A DNA stretch of 64,000 nucleotides from Bradyrhizobium sp. WSM1417. Lineage in GTDB: Bacteria; Pseudomonadota; Alphaproteobacteria; Rhizobiales; Xanthobacteraceae. Shown in pieces: positions 1-7,895 of the stretch. The translations under genes were made by a program, and so were the position numbers. The stretch is from positions 6,559,831-6,623,830 of the forward strand of contig NZ_KI911783.1 in assembly GCF_000515415.1 (NCBI RefSeq). Direction: 5' to 3'. Under the pieces are notes generated by a model. The model was not told the origin of the DNA. It searched no databases and saw nothing but the letters and a program-made list of their open reading frames with translations. Positions within the stretch are counted from its first letter, which is position 1; each line of letters opens with the position of its first letter.

Positions 1-58
1 GACGTCCCGGACGCGCGACCACGTCAAAGGGGCTGGCGCCCGCCACGCTCAAGACCAA

Positions 59-1522
59 GTGAAAGACCACGCGGTGGTGATCGCCGGCGCTGGCCCGACC
101 GGCATGATGCTGGCCGCGGAGCTCGCGCTCGCGCATGTCGACGTCGCCGTGGTCGAACGGCGCGCCGACCAGGAGCTAACAGGCACGCGCGCCGGCGGCT
201 TGCACGCGCGCAGCATCGAGATCCTCGACCAGCGCGGCGTCGCGGATCGCTTCCTGCGCGAAGGACAGATCACCCAGCTCGCGGGCTTCGCCTGGACCAG
301 GCTCGACATCAGCGACCTCCCCACCCGCCACGCTTACGGGCTCGCCCTGCGGCAGAGCCACATCGAGCGCATCCTGGCTGACTGGGTCAGCGAGCTCGCG
401 GTGCCGATCTATCGCAACCGCGAGGTGACGTGTTTTGCGCAGGACGAGACCGGCATCGACGTGACGCTCTCCGGCGGCGAGACCTTGCGCGCAAACTATC
501 TGGTCGGCTGTGACGGCGGCCGCAGCCTGGTGCGCAAGGCCGCCGGCATCGACTTGGTCGGCACAGGTCCGACGCTGAGCAACCTCATGGCCGAAGTCGA
601 GATGCGAGTGGAGCCGGAATGGGGCCTGCGTCACGACGCGCTCGGCTTTCACGGCCTCAGCAAGACCGAGAGCGGGCGCGTGCTGGTCGTTGTGACGGAA
701 GCGACGCTCGATCGCACCGGCGCGCCTGGCCCCCGCGATCTCAGCGAAGCCCTCGTCGCCGTGTACGGCACCGACTTCGGACTCCACAGCCCGTCCTGGA
801 TCTCCCGTTTCACCGATGCGGCACGGCAGGCCGTGTCCTATCGCAGCGGACGCGTGCTAATCGCCGGCGATGCCGCGCATATCCATCACTCTGTCGGCGG
901 GCAGGGCCTCAACACCGGTCTGCAGGACGCGGTCAATCTCGGTTGGAAGCTCGCGCAAGTGGTCAAGGGTTTGTCGCCCGAAACCCTGCTCGACACCTAC
1001 CACGCCGAGCGCCATCCCGTCGCCGCGCGCGTGCTGCGCAACACCATGGCGCAAATCGCCCTGCTCCGCCGCGGCGAGGACGGCCTCAAGGCCGCGCGCG
1101 AAATCGTCTCCGAACTGCTCGGCATGGACGAGCCGCGTAAGCGTTTTGGCGCGATGATGAGCGGGCTCGACGTGCACTATGATCTCGGCAAAGGACACGC
1201 ACTGCTCGGGCGCCGCATCCCCGATCTCGATTTGACACTCGAAGGGCGTCCGCTGCGACTATTCACGCTGCTGCACGACGCGCGGGGCTTGCTGTTCAAT
1301 CTTGGCGAGAAGAATAGCTTCGATACCGCACCATGGGCTGATCGCATCAAAACAGTGGATGTCAAACACGACGGCGCCTGGGAGCTTCCGAACGTCGGAC
1401 AAGTCGCAGTACCAGGCGCCGTGCTGGTGCGGCCGGACGGGCACGTGGCCTGGGTGAGAGATCAAGGTCATCACGGACTTGCGGACGCGCTGACGAGGTG
1501 GTTCGGGGCGCCTGCGGCTTAA
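59..1522 (+). CDS. FAD-dependent aromatic-ring type monooxygenase (PheA/TfdB family)
   Basis: A flavoprotein hydroxylase of 487 residues, the usual size for the PheA/TfdB (phenol hydroxylase-like) group, which uses NAD(P)H and O2 to hydroxylate aromatic or polyketide-like substrates. The N-terminus carries the dinucleotide-binding motif GAGPTGMMLA (residues 10-19) followed by an acidic ERR at the end of the second strand. The mid-protein contains GCDGGRS, and the second FAD motif GDAAHIHHSVGGQGLNTG with its ribityl-contacting aspartate lies near residue 270. The C-terminal part resembles the thioredoxin-like tail of this family. The start is GTG; nothing upstream in the window allows a longer frame to be judged. 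No pathway partners are adjacent, so the substrate is unknown. A hairpin follows the stop. Confidence 0.85.
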   Translation: MKDHAVVIAGAGPTGMMLAAELALAHVDVAVVERRADQELTGTRAGGLHARSIEILDQRGVADRFLREGQITQLAGFAWTRLDISDLPTRHAYGLALRQSHIERILADWVSELAVPIYRNREVTCFAQDETGIDVTLSGGETLRANYLVGCDGGRSLVRKAAGIDLVGTGPTLSNLMAEVEMRVEPEWGLRHDALGFHGLSKTESGRVLVVVTEATLDRTGAPGPRDLSEALVAVYGTDFGLHSPSWISRFTDAARQAVSYRSGRVLIAGDAAHIHHSVGGQGLNTGLQDAVNLGWKLAQVVKGLSPETLLDTYHAERHPVAARVLRNTMAQIALLRRGEDGLKAAREIVSELLGMDEPRKRFGAMMSGLDVHYDLGKGHALLGRRIPDLDLTLEGRPLRLFTLLHDARGLLFNLGEKNSFDTAPWADRIKTVDVKHDGAWELPNVGQVAVPGAVLVRPDGHVAWVRDQGHHGLADALTRWFGAPAA

Positions 1523-1551
1523 CGAGAAGCAGTGCACCCGCCGCCGAAACA

Positions 1552-1579
1552 AACAGCCCGCGGTTCGCCGCAGGCTGTT
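1552..1579 (+). terminator. hairpin after the monooxygenase gene
   Basis: Twelve-base arms AACAGCCCGCGG and CCGCAGGCTGTT pair with one mismatch around a TTCG loop, 30 bases after the stop codon. A short T-run lies further downstream rather than directly at the stem, so it may be an imperfect intrinsic terminator. Confidence 0.6.
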
Positions 1580-2249
1580 GAGTATCAGGTTTTTGCAACG
1601 CGACTCAAGATTCGGAGGTTGCGCCGCTCATCGGCTTTCGGTGCGGCTGCGTTTCCGGGCAAGCCAAATTCCAGAGCCGGCCTTTCCGGTTCATATGCTA
1701 GCCCATCGCCGATCCATTGTGGCCATCCGGTGCCCCTACCTGCTTCAACGCGACTTCGACGCCCCTTTCGCTTCCGTGCTCATGCCTCATCCTGCGAACT
1801 GCTTTAGAGCGCGGCTGGAACTTCACAATTTCAGACATAGGGAAAATGCCTCTACAGTTTCAAATCAGTTATTCGAGACGCAAAATCCGCGGCGCAAGGC
1901 CCGGCGCGGGCGAAAACAAACTCGTCTCGATCATGTTATTCTGCCAGGTTTGCCCGACGTATCAAATCCATTGGGCTCTACGATGCTATGCTGTCCATCG
2001 TTGAGAACACCCGCTTCACTTCAATAGCAGCCGCCTTGTGCAACCGAAGTAAATGGTGCGACGCGTCCAATAGCGGCCCTTGTTGAGCATCGTTTCGCAT
2101 GTCCGCTAAGGGCCCAGCCCCTGTGAAAACAGTGAAACTTGAGGCCTACCGGCGCATTCCGCGGCCACCGGGGCTTTGATGCGATGGGATCGACCTCCTG
2201 ACAACCAGAAGCTTCATCTAGGGGCTGATTTGGCTGCGAAGAGCCGACC
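1580..2249. other. intergenic region without a convincing gene
   Basis: About 670 bases with no reading frame of protein-like character in either direction. Composition is less GC-rich than the flanking genes. It contains one copy of a dispersed repeat (1925-1967) and lies next to a transposase remnant, so it is probably the scar of past insertions. Confidence 0.5.
1925..1967 (+). repeat. dispersed intergenic repeat, copy A
   Basis: This stretch contains TTTGCCCGACGTATCAAAT preceded by TCTCGATCATGTTATTCTGC. It matches copies at 5716-5760 and 10436-10480, which share the core TGTTTTGCCCGACGNGTCAAA. Copy A lacks two bases of the T-rich part (CCAGGTTTGCCC against CCAGTGTTTTGCCC). Confidence 0.65.
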
Positions 2250-2470
2250 TCATGCCTGCATCGCCCCTAGCAATCCGCCTACGCCCACGATCATAATCGC
2301 GCGCTTGATGTTGTAGGCGAGCACATTGAGCGCCATCTCGATCGCCACCTTTGGCAACTTTGTGGTGAGAAAGTGTGTTGCTCCCATTCAACCCCTTCAT
2401 CGTGCCGAACGGATGAGATCACGCGAACGGCCTTGCAACCGGCGCGGCCCTTTAATCGACACGAGGAGGC
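2250..2470 (-). pseudogene. C-terminal remnant of an IS1182-like (DDE) transposase
   Basis: On the minus strand the last 30 or so codons read KLPKVAIEMALNVLAYNIKR and continue with a hydrophobic tail to a TGA at 2250-2252. This is the typical C-terminus of IS1182/IS5-type transposases (KVATEMAL-VLAYNLKR). Just upstream the expected PFGTMKG motif is present but in another frame: the GGG-TTGAATGGG junction has one extra base relative to GG-TGGATGGGA, which would encode the usual W-M-G-A-T-H-F. Further upstream a Cys-containing frame resembles the zinc-finger-like segment of the family. The gene is therefore truncated and frameshifted and cannot make a working transposase. The rest of the element is gone. 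Confidence 0.7.
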
Positions 2471-2756
2471 GCAACTAATGCTCGCCGGCGACCAAGCGGT
2501 CAACGCATCTTCCACGGGCGCGTTCGGCGAGGTGAGGACCATGAAGGCGGCCCAATGCGAACTCGCGTCCCTGCGGCCGGCCCACTTTAAACGATCATCA
2601 GTTCCACTAAGGCTTTGCTAACCAAGCAATCTTTCTGGGAGAAATTGCCCCATGGCAGAACCGCTCTTTATGAAACTGGAAGTGATTGCTCGTCTAGGTT
2701 GATCACAAAAAAGAAGTCGCAGCGCCTTCAAAGACCCCAACAGCAAAAGCGATCGC
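2471..2756. other. intergenic region upstream of the membrane glycosyltransferase
   Basis: Roughly 290 bases with no supported gene. The part near 2471-2540 may hold a further degraded piece of the transposase. No clear promoter or ribosome-binding site could be picked out for the gene starting at 2757. Confidence 0.4.
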
Positions 2757-4175
2757 GTGAAAAAAGACACTATCGGCACGTCGGCCGATCCCGGCCTCTG
2801 CATCAGTCCTAACGAGACGTTGCCCACGAACTCGCCGCTTGCGATCGGCCTAGTGATGGTGTGCGGGTTTGCAGGCCTTGGGCTCCGTTACCTCGCCCGG
2901 GAGCACGCGACCGACGACGCCTTTCAGTTCCTGATCCCGTGGTATGTCTTTGCGCGCGATCACGGAGTCGCCGGGCTGGCCGAAGCCTTTACCAACTACA
3001 CGCCGTTTTACAGCTACCTCCTGCTGATTGCCACCCGATTTGATTGGCTGGGCGAGCCACTTTCCCTCGTGAAAGCGATCTCGGCAGTCTTCGAGTTGGG
3101 CTGCGCGATCGCCGTGGCCCAGATCGTCTGGAGAGCGACAAGGCTGCCATTGCGCGCCTCCCTGGCCTTCTGCGCTGTCTGGCTTGCACCGACGGTGATC
3201 TTCAACGGCGCAATGTGGGCGGAGAGTGATTCGATCTGGACCTTCTTCACGCTGGTTTCCGTCGCGCTGTTCATGCGGGATCGAAACGGCGTTGCGTCAT
3301 TTGCGATGGCCTTTTCGGTGAAGGCTCAGGGCGTGTTCCTGGGACCCTTCGTGCTCGGCATGATTCTGCGCCGCAGGATTCACTTGGCATGGCTCGCCAC
3401 CGTTCCCGGGATCTATGTGGTTCTCGCCATTCCGGTTCTCGTCGCCGGCAGATCCCTGACTTCCGTGTTCGCAGTCTATTTGGACCAGGCTCACACCTTC
3501 GATCGCCTCACCATGAACGCAGCGAACATCTGGGTGTTGGCTGGCGGCATGCCGTACGCGATTGGAGTCGCCCTCGGCATGGTGCTCGCGGCGGCAAGCG
3601 GGCTCGCCTTGTCGATCTTCATCGCGCGCTCCCGACGGGCGGGGCCGGAGTTTATTCTGCTCGCCGCATGTGTATCGCTCATGCTCATGCCGTACCTGCT
3701 CCCGAAGATGCACGAGCGGTATTTCTACGCGTTCGAGCTTGCGTCGATCGCCCTGGCCTGCCTCAATCCGCGCTATGTCCCCTTCGCGGTAATTGCCCAG
3801 GTCAACGGCATGTTATCCTATCTGGCGTTCGAAAGCGGAATCGTCCTGGGCGTGCTGCCGGCGGCACTCTGCAACACCATTCTCGTGTACTACCTCGTGC
3901 TTGATCTTTGGCGCGGCGAACGTGGATTTCGTTTTCCGAGCCTTGCCTGGCTCGGCTTCATCGTGTCGACCGCGGGACTGTTCGCCTATCTGGTCTTCGA
4001 GGGGCCCGGTTTGAACATATCGCCCGTGTACCTGCTCACCACCGGTCTCGTCACAGCTGCGGCGCTGCTGCTCCTGAAAGAGTCGCAACAGGCGCCCACC
4101 AGCGGTCAAGAAGCAGGAACACCTGGCGTTGCGGAAGAGCAGCTAGTTAACTTAACCAACGAGACGTTCTCTTAG
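2757..4175 (+). CDS. polytopic membrane protein related to Gpi18-like mannosyltransferases
   Basis: A 472-residue integral membrane protein with about ten to twelve hydrophobic helices, GTG start. Features typical of the Gpi18-like/GT-C type glycosyltransferase family are visible: an acidic DDAFQF near residue 55 in the first non-cytoplasmic loop, ARDHG shortly after, the loop motif GAMWAESDSIWTFF near residue 155, and KMHERYFYAFE near residue 325, equivalent to the conserved M-H-E-R-Y-F of that family. Such enzymes transfer a sugar from a polyprenyl-phosphate donor to an acceptor on the outer face of the inner membrane. The acceptor is unknown and no polysaccharide gene cluster is nearby. 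The gene stands alone between an IS remnant and a decaying region, so it may have arrived by transfer. The C-terminal 35 residues are hydrophilic. Confidence 0.7.
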   Translation: MKKDTIGTSADPGLCISPNETLPTNSPLAIGLVMVCGFAGLGLRYLAREHATDDAFQFLIPWYVFARDHGVAGLAEAFTNYTPFYSYLLLIATRFDWLGEPLSLVKAISAVFELGCAIAVAQIVWRATRLPLRASLAFCAVWLAPTVIFNGAMWAESDSIWTFFTLVSVALFMRDRNGVASFAMAFSVKAQGVFLGPFVLGMILRRRIHLAWLATVPGIYVVLAIPVLVAGRSLTSVFAVYLDQAHTFDRLTMNAANIWVLAGGMPYAIGVALGMVLAAASGLALSIFIARSRRAGPEFILLAACVSLMLMPYLLPKMHERYFYAFELASIALACLNPRYVPFAVIAQVNGMLSYLAFESGIVLGVLPAALCNTILVYYLVLDLWRGERGFRFPSLAWLGFIVSTAGLFAYLVFEGPGLNISPVYLLTTGLVTAAALLLLKESQQAPTSGQEAGTPGVAEEQLVNLTNETFS

Positions 4176-4434
4176 GTCATTATCGCCGGTTCGAGAGTAT
4201 GAGCGTCGTTTCAGGTCTTCCCCGAGAAGCGAACAATCGCCGAACCAGTGGATAGGGCTCAAACGGGCCAAAAGGAGTCTTCCTCACATCGCCGGTTGAC
4301 TGGCTTGAGCGCACCTAAATGTCGGTCCCTGTCATCGCGCCTTAAGAGTTTTGTATGACTATATTGGCACGGGCTTGTCCGATGCTGATGAAAGTGAGTG
4401 TCAATAACTGCTTTTTTCGGGCTTGGTATTCGTA

Positions 4435-4703
4435 ATGGACGTCGACGGGAAAGCTACGTTCGCGTTCGAGGCGAAGAATTTCCGGAAGGCGTTCGAATTA
4501 TACCAAGAGGACTGGTTCGTGAGGACCTGATGATGACGTCGAACGGCGTGCCGCTTTGCTTCTCGACGGCGAAGTTGATAGTTCGCAGGGCTGACGAGTC
4601 CGAGATTGTCATCTATCGGAACGCCGCACTCCAGGCTCAGACCGAAGACTTGGTCCTAGCATATCTGGTCAATTTAGACCGAGCATGGTTCGTGATTTCA
4701 TGA
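4435..4703 (+). pseudogene. small hypothetical gene split by a one-base frameshift
   Basis: Two frames join into one plausible protein. From ATG 4435 the sequence reads MDVDGKATFAFEAKNFRKAF and goes on to EDWFVRT before a TGA at 4528-4530. The frame one base over continues as EDLMMTSNGVPLC and runs to the stop at 4703, ending YLVNLDRAWFVIS. Adding a single base near 4522 (TTC GTN GAG GAC CTG) restores a continuous protein of about 89 residues (EDWFV-EDLMMTSN). The second frame also opens upstream from a GTG at 4398, but that N-terminus does not look natural. The TGATG overlap could instead allow coupled translation of two pieces. Function unknown. Confidence 0.55.
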
Positions 4704-4739
4704 AATCCAGCCTTTCAGGGCGGTCGCTGCTACCCACTC

Positions 4740-5006
4740 TCAGGGGAAGAGCACTGCAAGAACGCCGTCGACGAAGGCCTGACACTCAGCGTGCGTTTTG
4801 AAGGCGCCCTTGTACTTGCCGAACAGGAAAACCGTTCGGCCGTGTCCCTTTCCGAAGAAGTATTGGCCCACGTGCTGGCCGCTCCCATCCTTGAGTTCAA
4901 TGGTTAGGAGGCTCTGGGCTGATTTGAGGTCCGTTTCGGGTAGCTTAATCTGCACGGTATGTGTCCCCAGGATTGAGCTGCCCCGACAGTTTAGTATGAC
5001 CTGCAC
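4740..5006 (-). CDS. hypothetical protein, 88 residues
   Basis: I do not recognise this protein. It starts at GTG, overlaps the 3' end of the Imm11-like gene by 16 bases and is read in the same direction, which points to a two-gene unit. The sequence alternates hydrophobic and polar residues (TVQIKLPETD, LLTIELKDGSGQ, VGQYFFGKGHGRTVFLFGKY) like a small beta-rich domain and ends AFVDGVLAVLFP. No signal peptide or membrane helix is evident. Small proteins next to immunity genes are often immunity proteins themselves, but nothing in the sequence proves that here. Confidence 0.5.
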   Translation of the reverse strand: MQVILNCRGSSILGTHTVQIKLPETDLKSAQSLLTIELKDGSGQHVGQYFFGKGHGRTVFLFGKYKGAFKTHAECQAFVDGVLAVLFP

Positions 5007-5614
5007 TGACTATGCATCAGACCGGCCGACTTGCAGGCATCCTTCATGTCTTGATCGCATACGACGTCAGCCTCGCTATGAGCCATACGAAAGATATGGG
5101 CTTCGCCGACTGCAGCCTCCGTAAAGACCAGCTTGGAGCCAAGCATGGTCAAGTAGACCTTCTTTCCGAATTGGAGCGAGCGAGGATTGTCCTCAGTTCG
5201 GATGGTCAAACGCGATTGCGATTCATCAAGTGCATCAAGGACGCGAACAACATCGCAGAGCCAATAGTCCGGGCCATCGTAACTACCATGCGGCACTCGC
5301 ACCGTGCACGGCACAAACACAAAGGCCCCCGGATCAAGCCGCTCCAATACTGCTTTTGTCCGATCCGAAACGAGCCACCATCCGTAGTAAGGCTCCAGGT
5401 CAATCGGCAAGCTGCCAGCCGATCTATCAACCACGAAGGGCGCAGGCGTGGTAGAAGCCGGCAGGCGGAATACCTTGTAGGGAGGAAGGATACTTTCGTC
5501 CTCGAGCCAATAGCCCGCCTTGCCTCCCACGCCGTAGTCGGGACCCATTTCGTAAAAGCGGCGCTTTCGCGCTCTGGGTCGTTTCGCGATAGAAACTGCC
5601 CTTTCCTCGCCCAT
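4991..5614 (-). CDS. Imm11-like (DUF1629 family) protein
   Basis: About 207 residues from the ATG at 5614. The core (FYEMGPDYGVGGKAGYW, then LPPYKVFRLPAS, DLEPYYGWWLVSDRTKAVLE, DYWLCDVVRVLDALD, and a late FRMAHSEADVVCDQDMKDA) resembles the Imm11/DUF1629 family, which is predicted to include immunity proteins of polymorphic toxin systems. A longer frame opens at 5773, but its first 53 codons run through a hairpin and a dispersed repeat (5684-5760), so that extension is almost certainly not translated. The last residues (LMHSQCRSY) do not look like the usual family tail, and the 88-residue gene begins there, so the 3' end may have been altered by recombination. No matching toxin gene is present in the window. 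Confidence 0.65.
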   Translation of the reverse strand: MGEERAVSIAKRPRARKRRFYEMGPDYGVGGKAGYWLEDESILPPYKVFRLPASTTPAPFVVDRSAGSLPIDLEPYYGWWLVSDRTKAVLERLDPGAFVFVPCTVRVPHGSYDGPDYWLCDVVRVLDALDESQSRLTIRTEDNPRSLQFGKKVYLTMLGSKLVFTEAAVGEAHIFRMAHSEADVVCDQDMKDACKSAGLMHSQCRSY

Positions 5615-5683
5615 GACTACATCCCATTGAACATGATGCCCATCGGGGCACGGCGAAGGACTACCATCCACTGCCAATAAAAA

Positions 5684-5707
5684 AGCCCGCGGCAATCCCC
5701 GCGGGCT
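5684..5707. terminator. perfect hairpin between two immunity-like genes
   Basis: Arms AGCCCGCGG and CCGCGGGCT form a perfect 9-base stem with a 6-base loop. It is preceded by an A-run (TAAAAA), which becomes a T-run on the minus strand, so it can act as an intrinsic terminator for minus-strand transcription. It sits directly beside repeat copy B and may belong to the repeat unit. Confidence 0.6.
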
Positions 5708-5715
5708 CAAATTCA

Positions 5716-5760
5716 TCTCGATGATGGCATTCTGCCAGTGTTTTGCCCGACGTGTCAAAT
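5716..5760 (+). repeat. dispersed intergenic repeat, copy B
   Basis: Contains TGTTTTGCCCGACGTGTCAAA preceded by TCTCGATGATGGCATTCTGC. It is the best-preserved of the three copies seen (also 1925-1967 and 10436-10480). A GC-rich element precedes the core in each copy. Confidence 0.7.
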
Positions 5761-5813
5761 GACCTATCCTCAATGGGATGCACGCAGCTCCCCTCGCGTA
5801 TCGTTCCGGTCAA

Positions 5814-6589
5814 TCATGCCAAACCGTCGGTACAGAAAAGAACAGGCAAGCCTTCGAATCGATCGGAGGTCTGGTAGCGGGCCGAGAAGCGCTCGCGCGA
5901 ATCTCGACCGAATGTATCGCCGTCTTTGATCACAAGCCCGTGCTCAACCAGATAGAGGCAAGGCCGTCCACCTTGTTGATCAGTGTTGGAAGCGTCAGCT
6001 TGTGGGTCTCGAACTCGATTTCACGCTCAGCAAAAGCTGACAGCCCCATCGTTACTGCTCCGATGCCTGTCTTTGATCGGAACGGCAATATGTCCACCCA
6101 CAGTGAGGAAGGATAGTCTGGATACGGCGCAAACGATCGGCTGGACATGTCCAACCATAGTTCGGCGGATCGTGCGACCTTGCCATTCCATACAACAGCG
6201 CAACATTCCGGCATGGTCGCGATCAATGCGCCGATGACAGCCGTCGTCAGACGAGCGGCGGGCAACGGACGCTGATTTTGGCCAAGCACTGAGACGATCA
6301 GATGCCCACGGTGCCGCGCCGCGGCCGCCTTAGCCTGCGGCCATGTCGTGGAAGCGCGCGACCACAAGCCGGGATCGTCAGGAATGCGCGCCGGCATGGA
6401 CATGACGGCAACGAGGTCGTTGCCGCAGCGAATGAGCGGCGAGTTTGCCTGAACCTGTTGCGCGTCTCCGTTCTCAGCACCCTCAGTTGCCAGCTCAGGA
6501 TGTCGCGCACGGATGGCCTTGGCAACCGCCAACATATCCGGCGTCACGGGATTATCCAATAAGACCAGAGAGAGAATCGAGTTACTCAT
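5814..6589 (-). pseudogene. DUF4261-domain protein gene with a frameshift
   Basis: The frame from ATG 6589 gives 219 residues: MSNSILSLVLLDNP at the start, AAARHRGHLIVSVLG near residue 90, then KTGIGAVTMGLSAFAEREIE near the C-terminus, which fits the DUF4261 family. It stops at 5930 with the unusual tail ASIWLSTGL. In the frame one base over, the same DNA reads YLVEHGLVIKDGDTFGRDS and continues through FEGLPVLFCTDGLA to a TGA at 5814-5816. This is a natural ending, so one base has been lost near 5970 (GCC TCN TAT CTG became GCCTCTATCTG). The gene should have encoded about 258 residues. The function of the family is not established; it may be immunity-linked. The break adds to signs that this stretch is decaying. 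Confidence 0.65.
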
Positions 6590-6821
6590 CGACTGCCCCG
6601 GAAAAATTGCGGCGAGCCCGACAACTTCCGCTCGCGCCCAGAGGTTGAAACTTTGCTTCGTTAGAACAAATCAAGAACGTCGTCAATCGGTATTCCTTAC
6701 CTGCATCATGAGACCACGCAACATCGATCGATCTAACCAATTTCGCCGTTGTCATTTGATGCAGGAACATTCCCGCCCTTGCCAAGTTTTCCCGATACCC
6801 TTCCCCAAGGGTGACCCCAAG
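6590..6821. other. gene-free stretch before an orphan terminator
   Basis: No protein-coding frame is supported on the plus strand, yet a strong plus-strand terminator follows at 6822. A weak promoter-like pair TTGAAA (6645-6650) and AAATCA (6668-6673), 17 bases apart, could start a transcript of about 190 nt. The region also has to contain the minus-strand promoter of the DUF4261 gene. Confidence 0.35.
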
Positions 6822-6873
6822 GGCCCCAGCTCAATGCCCCCAAGCCCCCCGCGAGCTGGGGCCTCTTTTTTTG
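6822..6873 (+). terminator. strong intrinsic terminator on the plus strand
   Basis: Perfect 11-base arms GGCCCCAGCTC and GAGCTGGGGCC with a 20-base C-rich loop, followed by CTCTTTTTTTG. No plus-strand protein gene ends nearby, so it may end a non-coding transcript. A related hairpin with the same ACCCCAA-GGCC-CAGCTC lead lies at 8440-8472. Confidence 0.75.
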
Positions 6874-7035
6874 CCGCGCTGCACTTCCAAAAGATTCTTC
6901 CAAACAACTAGCAAATGACAACGACGGCCCGAAACCGGCGGCCTAGGCTTGATCCATCACCGCGCCTCACTCGGCATCGATCGGCAACGACAACGCCGGG
7001 GTCGCGCTCCCGCCTGCTCGCACGATGGACATGCC

Positions 7036-7236
7036 ATGCAGAAGCGCCGACGTTTCAAGCAGACCACGACACTCACCGAACGTCTCGCCGAGGAGGCCGC
7101 GCGGCTTCGCGAGGAAGCGCGCACGCTGGCGCCGGGGCGCCGCCGCGAGATGCTGCTGCGCCGCGCGCGGCAGGACGAGACCGCCATGCACATCGACGCC
7201 TGGCTGCATTCGCCAGGGCTCAGGGCACCGACATGA
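7036..7236 (+). CDS. hypothetical protein, 66 residues
   Basis: A small basic protein, strongly helical and charged: MQKRRRFKQTTTLTERLAEE, a middle rich in Arg and Ala, then ETAMHIDAWLHSPGLRAPT. It resembles a family of short hypothetical proteins common in Bradyrhizobium (K-R-R-R-F-K-Q at the start, a W-x-x-S-P-G-L near the end). Function unknown; no membrane segment. The start chosen is the ATG beginning the KRRRFKQ motif, because upstream codons of the same frame do not look coding. Its stop overlaps the start of the next gene by 4 bases (ATGA), implying translational coupling. Confidence 0.65.
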   Translation: MQKRRRFKQTTTLTERLAEEAARLREEARTLAPGRRREMLLRRARQDETAMHIDAWLHSPGLRAPT

Positions 7237-7439
7237 TGCAGCAATATCGCGCTTATCTCGTCGGCGACAACGGCGTGTTCCGCTCCGCCGAAGCGTTCGA
7301 GGCCGCGTCGGATGCGAACGCCCTCACCTTCGCGCAGCAGTTCACGCGGCACGGCAAGGTCGAGGTCTGGCAGCTCGGCCGCAAGATCGCCGTGCTCGAG
7401 CCCGAGTCATTCCCGCCGGGCGTTCTCACGCGTCAATGA
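7233..7439 (+). CDS. hypothetical protein, 68 residues
   Basis: Starts at an ATG that overlaps the stop of the preceding gene (ATGA at 7233-7236). The sequence MMQQYRAYLVGDNGVFRSAE followed by a helical segment and KVEVWQLGRKIAVLEPES resembles the many short Bradyrhizobium proteins with the pattern Y-x-A-Y-x-I-G-x-D-G-H. They are uncharacterised. No signal peptide or transmembrane helix. It ends convergently with the DUF6894 gene, overlapping it by 7 bases. Confidence 0.65.
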   Translation: MMQQYRAYLVGDNGVFRSAEAFEAASDANALTFAQQFTRHGKVEVWQLGRKIAVLEPESFPPGVLTRQ

Positions 7440-7702
7440 TCGCGTGATGCCGAGGGCGTCCTGAAGGTCTCGAAGGCGAACGAGAACTTGACCTGCATCA
7501 CCGGACCTTTGGCATCGCGGACGTCGATCGCCATGGTCTGCCTGCCGCCCGCGGGCGGCGCGGAGAGGATGGCATCGCGCGCCATGTCCGCGACCGACTT
7601 GGCGGCCTCCGCCTGAACGGCCCGCGCGCTGGCCAGCTCCAACCCTTCCTCGTCGAGCGCTACACCGGTGTCGTCGCGCAGGTCGAAATAATATCGGGGC
7701 AT
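7433..7702 (-). CDS. DUF6894 family protein
   Basis: An 89-residue protein beginning MPRYYFDLRDDTGVALDEEG, the signature opening of the DUF6894 family (M-P-R-Y-Y-F-x-L-R-D ... D-E-E-G-x-E-L). A conserved helical part follows (ARAVQAEAAKSVADMARDAI) and then a beta-rich C-terminus (MAIDVRDAKGPVMQVKFSF). These proteins are abundant in Bradyrhizobium and relatives; their function is not known. A GGAAC motif in the upstream region (minus strand) resembles a general-stress sigma EcfG -35 element, but the distance to a GTT -10 is 18 bases, longer than usual. Confidence 0.8.
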   Translation of the reverse strand: MPRYYFDLRDDTGVALDEEGLELASARAVQAEAAKSVADMARDAILSAPPAGGRQTMAIDVRDAKGPVMQVKFSFAFETFRTPSASRDH

Positions 7703-7895
7703 GCGGCCTCCTTTGCCCGTAATAGGTCCGAAGCGGCCAAAGGGTTTCCGGCGCAGCGAAAAAATCTGGCGGAATCAACAGGTTCCTGGAACTCCGCGTT
7801 CCCGTCCGCGCGCGACGCGGAAGCACCTGGTGTCGCGTGCGTGCCCGGTCTCTTCAGGAGATGGAAGCGAGCGGGGCGAACCGACATTCGGCCCT

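Noticed and set aside
59..1522. FAD monooxygenase as the missing urate hydroxylase (HpxO-like)
   Set aside because: It is 36 kb from the purine genes, longer than HpxO and carries PheA/TfdB-type motifs and a C-terminal extension.
4363..4380. Sigma-54-like TTGGCACGGGCTTGTCC
   Set aside because: Ten bases after GG the sequence is TC instead of GC, and no suitable gene follows.
5615..5773. N-terminal extension of the Imm11-like protein
   Set aside because: Those codons run through a perfect hairpin and a dispersed repeat found in two other intergenic places.
7775..7805. General-stress (EcfG) promoter before the DUF6894 gene
   Set aside because: GGAAC and GTT are present on the minus strand but 18 bases apart, outside the usual 16-17.
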